Part shown: in pieces, positions 1 through 4,624 of the stretch
Layout: each line of letters opens with the position of its first letter
Position numbering within the stretch: the stretch's first letter is position 1
Made by a program: the position numbers and the translations under genes
The notes under the pieces: generated by a model
Told to the model about the DNA's origin: nothing
Databases searched by the model: none
Seen by the model: only the letters and a program-made list of their open reading frames with translations
Assembly (NCBI GenBank): GCA_902806105.1
Contig: CADCVI010000155.1
Coordinates: 1 to 7,079 of the forward strand
Source: an uncultured Rubrobacteraceae bacterium
GTDB taxonomy: Bacteria > Actinomycetota > Rubrobacteria > Rubrobacterales > Rubrobacteraceae
Direction: 5' to 3'
DNA: 7,079 nt

Positions 1-120
1 GAGCTTTGCTCCGAACGGCGCGCCGAGATCCCTGTTTGTGCCTCGGCCGGCCGGGCTCGGCCGACCGTCGACGCTCTCCTTCTTCATATCCGAAGCCTAC
101 CAGCGCCACGATCCCGATAA
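1..120 (+). CDS. Possible C-terminal fragment of a regulator (LysR-like tail)
   Basis: Frame 1 is open from the left edge to a TAA at 118-120, giving 39 residues with no start in the window. The peptide contains IPVCASAGRARPTVDALLLH, which loosely resembles the end of LysR-type regulators: a last beta strand, a short basic turn, then an amphipathic helix ending in 'DALLLHIRSL'. The stop lies 70 bases before the strong hairpin at 191-233, which fits a + strand gene ending here. Frames 2 and 3 are also open over this stretch, so the frame choice rests only on the weak resemblance and on where the stop falls. The region could instead be non-coding. Confidence 0.25.
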   Translation, partial: ELCSERRAEIPVCASAGRARPTVDALLLHIRSLPAPRSR

Positions 121-190
121 ATCCCTCATGTGGACTATTTCGAGGATGTTCGGGGAGGGACGCATCTCGCACCTCCGAGCCTCATCAGAT

Positions 191-233
191 CCCCACGCCC
201 CTCCCACAGCAAGAATGTGGGAGGGGCGTGGGG
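191..233 (+). terminator. Perfect 18-bp GC-rich hairpin, probable terminator
   Basis: Bases 191-208 (ccccacgcccctcccaca) are the exact reverse complement of 216-233, separated by a 7-base loop (gcaagaa). One G-U and one A-T pair could extend the stem. The sequence after it, GTGTTGT, is only mildly T-rich, so it is not a textbook U-tract terminator, although GC-rich actinobacteria often use such hairpins. It separates whatever ends at the left edge from the acetyltransferase gene starting at 314. It could instead act as an attenuator or a bidirectional structure. Confidence 0.6.
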
Positions 234-313
234 GTGTTGTGGATGGCCCTTGCGGTCGCCGGACGGCAGGCTTGCGGCAGAGATGTTTGGCGCGAGCTAG
301 AGGAGAGAAGACC

Positions 314-961
314 GTGGGGCAGAAGACTACCGATCGGGGCACCTGGTTGGACGGGCTGGAGATCGGGGCGCTGGATGCCTCCGAGATCGAGGAGGTCCTC
401 GACGTTCTCGCGCGCGGGATGCGGGACAACCCCCTCCACGTGGCCGCCTTTGGAGCAGACCCGGAGCATCGGCGGAGGAGCTTCCACCGGCTGGTGGCCG
501 CGGCATTCTCTGTCAAGGACCTCTCGCACACGCTGGTGGCCCGAAGCGAAGACGGCGCCATCGTGGGCGTGTGCGGCATGTTGCCACCCGGCAACTGCCT
601 GCCAGATCTCGGAGAACGGTTGCGGCTGCTGCCCGCCCTGCTGCCCATCGGCCCGCGCGCCGTCGGGCGGGTGATGCGCTGGATGGGCGTCTGGCAGAAG
701 CACGACCCGAACGAGCGCCACTGGCACCTCGGTCCCGTCGCTGTCGACGCGCACCTGCAGGGCATGGGCGTGGGCGGCCGCATGCTCGAGGTCTTCTGCG
801 CCCAGATGGACGCCGCGCGCGACGACGCCTACCTGGAGACCGACAAGCCGATCAACGTCGGCTTCTACGAGCGGTTCGGCTTCAGGACCATCGGCGAAGA
901 GAAGACGCTCGGAGTAACCACCTACTTCATGCTCCGGCGGGCGGAGAGGAGGGACGGATAG
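314..961 (+). CDS. GNAT-family N-acetyltransferase
   Basis: This 215-residue protein should transfer an acetyl group from acetyl-CoA to an amine; the acceptor is unknown. The GNAT core is clear: strand 4 and motif A at residues 139-158 with the pyrophosphate-binding loop QGMGVGG (Q149, G152, G154), then motif B with YLETDKPINVGFYERFGF (173-190), where the aromatic 'FYERFGF' typically ends the fold. No signal peptide or membrane segment is seen, so it is likely cytoplasmic. The frame is open further upstream to 38, but that extension would be translated through the 191-233 hairpin. GTG at 314 has GAGGAGAG about eight bases before it and begins sensible sequence, so I chose it. It is the first gene of an apparent four-gene run. 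Family is certain; substrate is not. Confidence 0.88.
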   Translation: MGQKTTDRGTWLDGLEIGALDASEIEEVLDVLARGMRDNPLHVAAFGADPEHRRRSFHRLVAAAFSVKDLSHTLVARSEDGAIVGVCGMLPPGNCLPDLGERLRLLPALLPIGPRAVGRVMRWMGVWQKHDPNERHWHLGPVAVDAHLQGMGVGGRMLEVFCAQMDAARDDAYLETDKPINVGFYERFGFRTIGEEKTLGVTTYFMLRRAERRDG

Positions 962-1026
962 CGAGGTACCGGAGAGGTCGTCGAGGAGCCGTAGGGGTCA
1001 ACCATCAGCAGGAAGGAGACACGGAG

Positions 1027-1242
1027 ATGATCGGCAATGTGTTGGGCAAGGAAGAAGTTGGCGCGGCCCTGGTGATCGCGCTGTCGGGCACGGTCATGGC
1101 GCTTGTAGCGAAGGGAGAAGGCCCTTTCTCGGTCCGACGGGTCGTGGCCGGGGTCCTGTCGAACCCCGTTCCCGGACGGCGGGTGAGGGGCGTGGGCGGC
1201 GGCGAGCCCGCTCCGGCCCTGCGCACGCGGATCGCCGCGTGA
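1027..1242 (+). CDS. Small unknown protein with one hydrophobic segment
   Basis: This is a 71-residue frame starting at ATG 1027 with a strong ribosome binding site (GGAAGGAG, 1011-1018) eight bases upstream. Residues about 11-28 (VGAALVIALSGTVMALVA) form a single hydrophobic stretch that could be a membrane helix or a weak signal anchor. The C-terminal half is rich in Arg, Gly and Pro and looks disordered. Codon use (G/C at most third positions) is like its neighbours. It lies 65 bases after the acetyltransferase stop, and its TGA overlaps a GTG at 1239 that is in frame with the next gene. I do not recognise a family. It may be a real small membrane protein or a chance frame with a good-looking start. 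Confidence 0.5.
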   Translation: MIGNVLGKEEVGAALVIALSGTVMALVAKGEGPFSVRRVVAGVLSNPVPGRRVRGVGGGEPAPALRTRIAA

Positions 1243-1283
1243 AACACGACCCCGCCGGAGGAGCCGGGCCGAGGAGGATCGGT

Positions 1284-1706
1284 ATGACGAAACGGACCGG
1301 GGGCGGGGAGTTCCCCGCCGCCGAGCTTGTCGATGATGCCGCCGTGGTGCGAGCGATGTACCGGGCGCTCGAAGAAGGGGATCTCGAATCCATCTCGTAC
1401 CACGCGGATCCCGGGATCGAGTGGATACACCCCCTGGTCACCCGCCTGCCCTTCGACGGCACCCGGCGCGGCTTGACGGCCGTCCTCCGGAGCGCCTTCC
1501 GGCGTGACGCGGAAGGGACGGGGCCGAGGGTATCGGCGGCTTCCTTTCTGGAGTTCGGCGACGGCGTCCTCGTCGCGGGCAGTTTCTTTGGCGACCGCGA
1601 GGCGCCAGCCGAAAGGGCCGGGGAGCCCTTCCTGCAGGAGTGCTTCGTGCGAGGCGGCAGGATCGTCCGGATACGCGAGTACCCGGCGGGGAGCACGTCC
1701 GGGTAG
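1284..1706 (+). CDS. SnoaL-like / NTF2-fold protein (ketosteroid isomerase-related)
   Basis: This 140-residue protein has the pattern of the SnoaL-like domain: an N-terminal helix VVRAMYRALEEGDLESI (21-37), then the strand and aromatic turn PGIEWIHP (43-50), a 'GTRRG' turn (59-63) and the closing strands with GGRIVRIREY (124-133), a hallmark of ketosteroid-isomerase-related proteins. These small cone-shaped proteins bind hydrophobic ligands; some are isomerases or cyclases, many have no known reaction. No catalytic assignment is possible here. ATG 1284 is preferred because AGGAGG (1272-1277) lies six bases before it. GTG 1239, in the same frame, would add 15 residues and overlap the preceding small gene by four bases, but has no good binding site. 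A GC hairpin straddles the stop, and the oxidoreductase starts 79 bases on. The shared operon suggests a common small-molecule pathway. Confidence 0.82.
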   Translation: MTKRTGGGEFPAAELVDDAAVVRAMYRALEEGDLESISYHADPGIEWIHPLVTRLPFDGTRRGLTAVLRSAFRRDAEGTGPRVSAASFLEFGDGVLVAGSFFGDREAPAERAGEPFLQECFVRGGRIVRIREYPAGSTSG

Positions 1707-1721
1707 GCCGGTGCCCCGGCC
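1706..1721 (+). other. Short GC hairpin between SnoaL-like and oxidoreductase genes
   Basis: GGCCGG (1706-1711) pairs perfectly with CCGGCC (1716-1721) around a TGCC tetraloop, starting at the last base of the SnoaL-like stop codon. No T-run follows, so complete termination is unlikely. It could moderate read-through or protect the 3' end of a processed transcript. Confidence 0.35.
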
Positions 1722-1785
1722 CGCTAACACCAAAACGACCCGGCGGAGGCCCCCCGGTCTCCACCCCACCGAGAGGAGAAGCATT

Positions 1786-3219
1786 GTGGAGACGATCATC
1801 GGCACCCCGGCACTCAAGAATCTGCGGAGCGGCCTGAGGGGCGCTGCGTATGCACCAGGAGACGACGGCTACGACGAGGCATGCGCGGCGTGGAACCTCA
1901 ACGCCCGACAGCACCCGGCGATCGTGGTGGTGGCCGAGAGCGCTCGGGACGTGCTCGCCGCGGTGCGCCTGGCGCGCGAGGAGGGCATGGGCGTGGGAGT
2001 AATGGCGACCGGGCACGGCGTCGGCGCCGTTTGCGACGGGGGCGTCCTGATCAACACGTCGCGCATGAAGGGTATCGGTGTGGACCCGGTGTCGCGGACC
2101 GCCAGGGTAGAGGCCGGCGTGAAGTGGGCCGACGTAATCCCCGAGATCCAAAAGTTCGGGCTCGCGGGCCTGGTGGGGTCCAGCTCCCATGTCGGCGTCG
2201 TGGGCTACACGATGGGAGGGGGCTTCGGCTGGCTGGGGCGCAAGTACGGCCTGAACGCCGACGCCGTCCGGGAGGCCGACGTCGTCACCGCCGGGGGCGA
2301 GCTCGTCAGGGTGAGCGCCCACGAGAACGCCGACCTGTTCTGGGGCCTGAAGGGAGGCGGCGGCAACTTCGGCATCGTCACCTCCCTGGAGTTCGACCTC
2401 TACCCGCTGACGACCGTCTACGGCGGCAACCTCTTCTACCCGGTGGAGAGGTCGAGGGAGGTGCTGGAGTTCTACGCGCGCTGGAGCGCGGGGCTCCCCG
2501 ACGAGGTAACCTCGGCGGTGACCTTCCTCAACCTCCCGCCCCTTCCGGAGCTCCCCGAGCCTTTGCGCGGCGGGTCGTTCGTAACGGTGCGCGGCTGCTA
2601 CTCCGGGGAGGATCCGGGGGCCGGGGAGGAGCTTTTCCGTCCCGTGCGCAAAGCTCTGGGCGAGCCCGTCATGGACACCGTCGGGGTAATGCCCTACGCG
2701 GCGATGGACGCGATCAGCATGGACCCGGTCGACCCGATGGGGGCGTGCCAGAGCTCGGAGATGCTGCGCGACCTCTCCCCCGGGGCGATCGACGCGCTGG
2801 TGGAGGTAGCAGGAGCGGGCTCGCCACTGATCGTGCTGGAAATACGCCAGCTCGGCGGGGCGCTCGCGCGCACGCCAGGCCGTCTGAGCCCCATGGGCCA
2901 GGCCGAATCCGGGTTCATCATGAACGGGGTCGGGGCTACCTTCACCCCGGAGATGGCCGAAGGGGTAAGGGCGCACCTCGTCCGCGTGGCAGAGGCGACG
3001 CGCCCTTTCCAGACCGGCTCTACCTACATCAACTTCATGGAGCTCGGCGGCGCGAGCGAGGACCGGGTGCGGGCCGCCTATCCGGCCGAGGATTGGGACC
3101 GCCTCGTCGCGCTCAAGGAGCGCCGGGATCCTGAGAACCTATTCCGCTTCAACCGCAATATCCCGCCGTCCGGAACAATCTCCGCTCCTCCACCGCAGAC
3201 GGAACCAACCAGCCCGTAA
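1786..3219 (+). CDS. FAD-linked oxidoreductase, berberine-bridge (BBE/PCMH) family
   Basis: This 477-residue protein is a full-length flavin oxidase or dehydrogenase of the BBE-like (FAD_binding_4 plus BBE) family, which oxidises sugars, alkaloids, polyketides or other alcohols. Residues about 40-215 form the PCMH-type FAD domain with ATGHGVG (74-80), where His77 is the usual 8-alpha covalent FAD anchor, then GSSSHVGVVGYTMGGGFGWL (131-150) and LFWGLKGGGGNFGIVTSLEF. The C-terminal BBE segment starts at YINFMELGG (414-422) and ends ENLFRFNRNIPP (450-461). The position that carries the second covalent FAD link (Cys) in bicovalent members is Ser133 here, so a single covalent link is expected. No signal peptide is visible. 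GTG 1786 follows AGAGGAGA (1772-1779) and starts at the usual place. A 16-residue Pro/Thr-rich tail follows the domain. Substrate unknown. Confidence 0.93.
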   Translation: METIIGTPALKNLRSGLRGAAYAPGDDGYDEACAAWNLNARQHPAIVVVAESARDVLAAVRLAREEGMGVGVMATGHGVGAVCDGGVLINTSRMKGIGVDPVSRTARVEAGVKWADVIPEIQKFGLAGLVGSSSHVGVVGYTMGGGFGWLGRKYGLNADAVREADVVTAGGELVRVSAHENADLFWGLKGGGGNFGIVTSLEFDLYPLTTVYGGNLFYPVERSREVLEFYARWSAGLPDEVTSAVTFLNLPPLPELPEPLRGGSFVTVRGCYSGEDPGAGEELFRPVRKALGEPVMDTVGVMPYAAMDAISMDPVDPMGACQSSEMLRDLSPGAIDALVEVAGAGSPLIVLEIRQLGGALARTPGRLSPMGQAESGFIMNGVGATFTPEMAEGVRAHLVRVAEATRPFQTGSTYINFMELGGASEDRVRAAYPAEDWDRLVALKERRDPENLFRFNRNIPPSGTISAPPPQTEPTSP

Positions 3220-3257
3220 TCCCTTTTTTCGACCGAACGGCCCCCGATCTCGCGGGG

Positions 3258-3289
3258 CACGGAGCTTCTCCCCCCTACGGACCTCCGTG
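3258..3289 (+). other. Inverted repeat in the oxidoreductase-cupin gap
   Basis: CACGGAG (3258-3264) pairs with CTCCGTG (3283-3289) across an 18-base loop. A T6 run lies before it (3225-3230), not after, so it is not a canonical terminator on the + strand. A competing hairpin, ACGG/CCGT, can form on its right side. The 174-base gap (3220-3393) otherwise holds only the candidate cupin promoter. Confidence 0.3.
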
Positions 3290-3354
3290 TCTCGCGCTCG
3301 AAGTTCGGGAGGGGTAGGGGAGGGGCGCAGATGGTGGCGAGTAGCGCGGGCAGG

Positions 3355-3360
3355 TAAGAT
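3355..3360 (+). promoter_or_regulatory. Candidate -10 box for the cupin gene
   Basis: TAAGAT at 3355-3360 fits the TANNNT actinobacterial -10 pattern and would start transcription near 3367, giving a leader of about 27 bases with the ribosome binding site AGGGAGAGG inside it. No convincing -35 hexamer is seen 16-18 bases upstream, so the call is tentative. Confidence 0.35.
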
Positions 3361-3393
3361 CAAAAGTACGACGTTCAGCGAAGGGAGAGGGAC

Positions 3394-3879
3394 GTGGAGA
3401 ACATCGTCGGAGGCATCAGAAGCGTTGCGGCGGACGAGGGCAAGGCGCTGTGGGTGCTGGGTGACCTGTACCGTTTCGTGGCGGTCGGTGAGGACACCAA
3501 CGGGACGTACGCCCTCCTTGAGACGACGGCGACCCCCGGTCTCCCCGGCCCGCCGCCCCACATCCACCACAGGGAGGACGAGGCCTTTTTCCTCCTGGAG
3601 GGCGAGCTGGAGCTCTCCGTCGGGGGTGATGTCCGGGTGGTAAGCCCCGGAGCTTTCGTCAGCATCCCCAGGGGTACCCTCCACACCTTCAAGAACGCGG
3701 GGACGCAGCCTGCCAAGTTCCTGGTGCTGCTCACGCCATCCGGGCTCGAAAAATTCTTCGAGGAGGTAGGTGAGCCGGTCGAGGATCCGTCCTCCCCTCC
3801 TTCCCATCCGCCGGACGTCGAGAAGATCCTGGCGGCGGCTCAGAAGTACGGCCTGGAGATACCACCCCCACCGGAGTGA
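3394..3879 (+). CDS. Single-domain cupin protein (quercetin dioxygenase-like)
   Basis: This 161-residue protein has one cupin beta-barrel. Motif 1 is PPPHIHHREDEAFFLLEG (53-70) with metal ligands His56, His58 and Glu63. Motif 2 is PGAFVSIPRGTLHTFKN (85-101) with the fourth ligand His97. All four ligands of a metal-binding cupin are therefore present, favouring an enzyme such as a dioxygenase or isomerase over a metal-free binding protein. The C-terminal helix ending KYGLEIPPPPE matches the '...RYGxExxGP' tail common in small actinobacterial cupins. GTG 3394 follows AAGGGAGAGG (3381-3390). It lies 174 bases after the oxidoreductase and may have its own promoter, so co-transcription is uncertain. 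No signal sequence is seen. Reaction and substrate cannot be assigned. Confidence 0.9.
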   Translation: MENIVGGIRSVAADEGKALWVLGDLYRFVAVGEDTNGTYALLETTATPGLPGPPPHIHHREDEAFFLLEGELELSVGGDVRVVSPGAFVSIPRGTLHTFKNAGTQPAKFLVLLTPSGLEKFFEEVGEPVEDPSSPPSHPPDVEKILAAAQKYGLEIPPPPE

Positions 3880-3887
3880 CCGGTCGC

Positions 3888-3915
3888 GCGGGGTGCCGCA
3901 ATGCCGTCACCCCGC
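3888..3915 (+). terminator. GC hairpin just after the cupin stop
   Basis: GCGGGGTG (3888-3895) pairs perfectly with CACCCCGC (3908-3915) over a 12-base loop, beginning nine bases after the cupin stop codon. No T-run follows. Its position suggests a terminator or 3'-end stabiliser for the cupin transcript. Confidence 0.45.
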
Positions 3916-3999
3916 ACGTCGTAACCCCATGGGACGAAACGGTCTACAACCTCCACGGCGTTACGCTGGGAACGCGCAAGCCTGACGCGTTCGGGAGGG

Positions 4000-4030
4000 T
4001 CGGGGCGCCCCTGCACGAACGACGCCCCGA
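4000..4030 (+). other. Second GC hairpin in the cupin-scr gap
   Basis: TCGGGGCG (4000-4007) pairs perfectly with CGCCCCGA (4023-4030) across a 15-base loop; a G-U pair could extend it. Only ATTCTGG follows. It could be a back-up terminator insulating the SRP RNA gene, or part of an unrecognised RNA. Confidence 0.35.
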
Positions 4031-4233
4031 TTCTGGAAGGCCAATCCGTCGAAGAGCATCGAGCGAACGGGGGCGGGAACCGGACTAGACTTCAGCCTCG
4101 CGGCTGGCGCGTTGCTCGTCCGGACCGAAGCTCTACCGGGAGCCAGGAACGAGGGGGGCGGCTATCGAGGGGTATTCGGGGGTAAGAGTCCGCGGTCGAA
4201 GACCCGTCGTCTGGTCTACGGGGTTATATTTGG

Positions 4234-4239
4234 TAAACT
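4234..4239 (+). promoter_or_regulatory. -10 box of the SRP RNA promoter
   Basis: TAAACT at 4234-4239 lies six bases before G4246, the first base of the terminal helix of the SRP RNA, so the predicted start of transcription and the predicted 5' end of the RNA agree. The -35 region around 4211-4216 (CTGGTC) is poor. A second AT-rich box, TATATT (4225-4230), lies just upstream and could be an alternative. Confidence 0.6.
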
Positions 4240-4245
4240 GATCCT

Positions 4246-4515
4246 GCCGCGCTAAGCGGGGAGATGGCGATGCCCTGTACCTGCGATCGCCTAGCAGGGC
4301 CGAATCCCCCGCCCGAGGCGTGACCCGGGTCCGGTAGAGACCGGTTTGGGAGCGTTGATGGTTTGGTCTCGGGCAATGAGACCCCGTGAACTGTGTCAGG
4401 GCCGGAAGGCAGCAGCACTAAGCGGGTCGCCTTATGTGCTATCGGGGTAGCCGGGCCGGAGCCGACGGCCGGGAGTTCGCCGGGTTCGATCACTTCGACG
4501 GCGGGGTGCGCGGCA
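4246..4515 (+). ncRNA. ffs: Signal recognition particle RNA, long form with Alu domain
   Basis: This RNA (also called scr) scaffolds Ffh in the particle that delivers nascent membrane and secreted proteins to FtsY/SecYEG. The Ffh-binding apex is unmistakable: GCC-GGAA-GGC (4401-4410) flanked by TCAGG and AGCAG of the symmetric loop, all inside the GACCC/GGGTC stem (4380-4384 with 4424-4428). The ends pair: GCCGCGC (4246-4252) with GCGCGGC (4508-4514). A long helix 5 is supported by CCCCGCC/GGCGGGG (4307-4313, 4500-4506), GTGA/TCAC (4320-4323, 4490-4493) and CCCGG/CCGGG (4324-4328, 4480-4484). The 5' part folds as an Alu domain: helix 3 (GGG 4259-4261 with CCC 4273-4275), a UGUAC turn (4276-4280) and helix 4 (CCTGC/GCAGG), with the two loops pairing through GGCGAT/ATCGCC. 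Its length of about 270 nt is like the 271-nt Bacillus scRNA. The exact ends are inferred. Confidence 0.93.
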
Positions 4516-4531
4516 TTCTTTGTTTTTCGTG

Positions 4532-4563
4532 GCCCGGTCTTCGAGACCGGGCTTATTTTCTTT
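4532..4563 (+). terminator. Intrinsic terminator of the SRP RNA gene
   Basis: GCCCGGTC (4532-4539) pairs perfectly with GACCGGGC (4545-4552), closed by a small TTCGA loop and followed by TTATTTTCTTT (4553-4563). This is a textbook rho-independent terminator. A first T-rich stretch (TTTGTTTTT, 4519-4527) follows the SRP terminal helix directly, so the locus has two tandem exit points. It separates scr from dnaX and rules out dnaX starts upstream of it. Confidence 0.9.
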
Positions 4564-4576
4564 GCCGGGGCTCCGT

Positions 4577-4582
4577 TATACT
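4577..4582 (+). promoter_or_regulatory. -10 box of the dnaX promoter
   Basis: TATACT matches the consensus TATAAT at five of six positions and sits just past the scr terminator. Transcription would start near 4589, about 32 bases before the dnaX ATG. The -35 region overlaps the T-rich terminator tail (around 4554-4559) and is weak. The predicted start coincides with a GTG codon. Confidence 0.6.
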
Positions 4583-4588
4583 GGCGGG

Positions 4589-4624
4589 GTGAGGTTATTT
4601 TCGACCGGCAACGCATCCGCATGA
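4589..4624 (+). CDS. Possible leaderless mini-ORF coupled to dnaX
   Basis: GTG at 4589, six bases after the TATACT box, opens an 11-residue frame (MRLFSTGNASA) ending at TGA 4622-4624. That stop overlaps the dnaX start as ATGA. The dnaX ATG has no Shine-Dalgarno sequence in the preceding 15 bases, so translation by re-initiation after a leaderless mini-ORF would explain the layout. The TANNNT-N6-GTG spacing is that of leaderless actinobacterial mRNAs. Such a short frame can arise by chance, and a transcription start has not been shown. Confidence 0.35.
   Translation: MRLFSTGNASA

Larger units (their letters stand above)
3880..4233. other. Non-coding gap between cupin and SRP RNA genes
   Basis: About 350 bases with no convincing gene. 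A 70-codon GTG frame (3876-4088) overlaps the cupin stop but lacks a clear binding site and family resemblance. Two GC-rich hairpins lie within: 3888-3915 and 4000-4030. A small stem CAGCC/GGCTG occurs near 4093-4106. I saw no tRNA, although a tRNA-Ser lies near scr in Bacillus. The right end carries the SRP RNA promoter region. Confidence 0.6.

Noticed and set aside
38..313. N-terminal extension of the acetyltransferase
   Set aside because: It would be translated through the 191-233 hairpin; GTG 314 has a good ribosome binding site and gives a normal GNAT length.
1438..2976. Long minus-strand frame opposite the oxidoreductase
   Set aside because: It mirrors the codon pattern of a clear flavoprotein gene; the product is His/Arg/Pro-rich and unlike any family.
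3876..4088. 70-codon GTG frame overlapping the cupin stop
   Set aside because: No clear ribosome binding site, Arg/Pro-rich low-information product, and it runs through two hairpins.
4085..4233. tRNA gene near scr, as in Bacillus
   Set aside because: A T-arm-like GGTCGAAGACC was seen, but its loop is too short and no acceptor or anticodon stem could be drawn.
4393..4620. Upstream extension of the dnaX frame by 76 residues
   Set aside because: It overlaps the SRP RNA and its intrinsic terminator, and the DnaX family begins at the MKHVSLYRKWRP segment.
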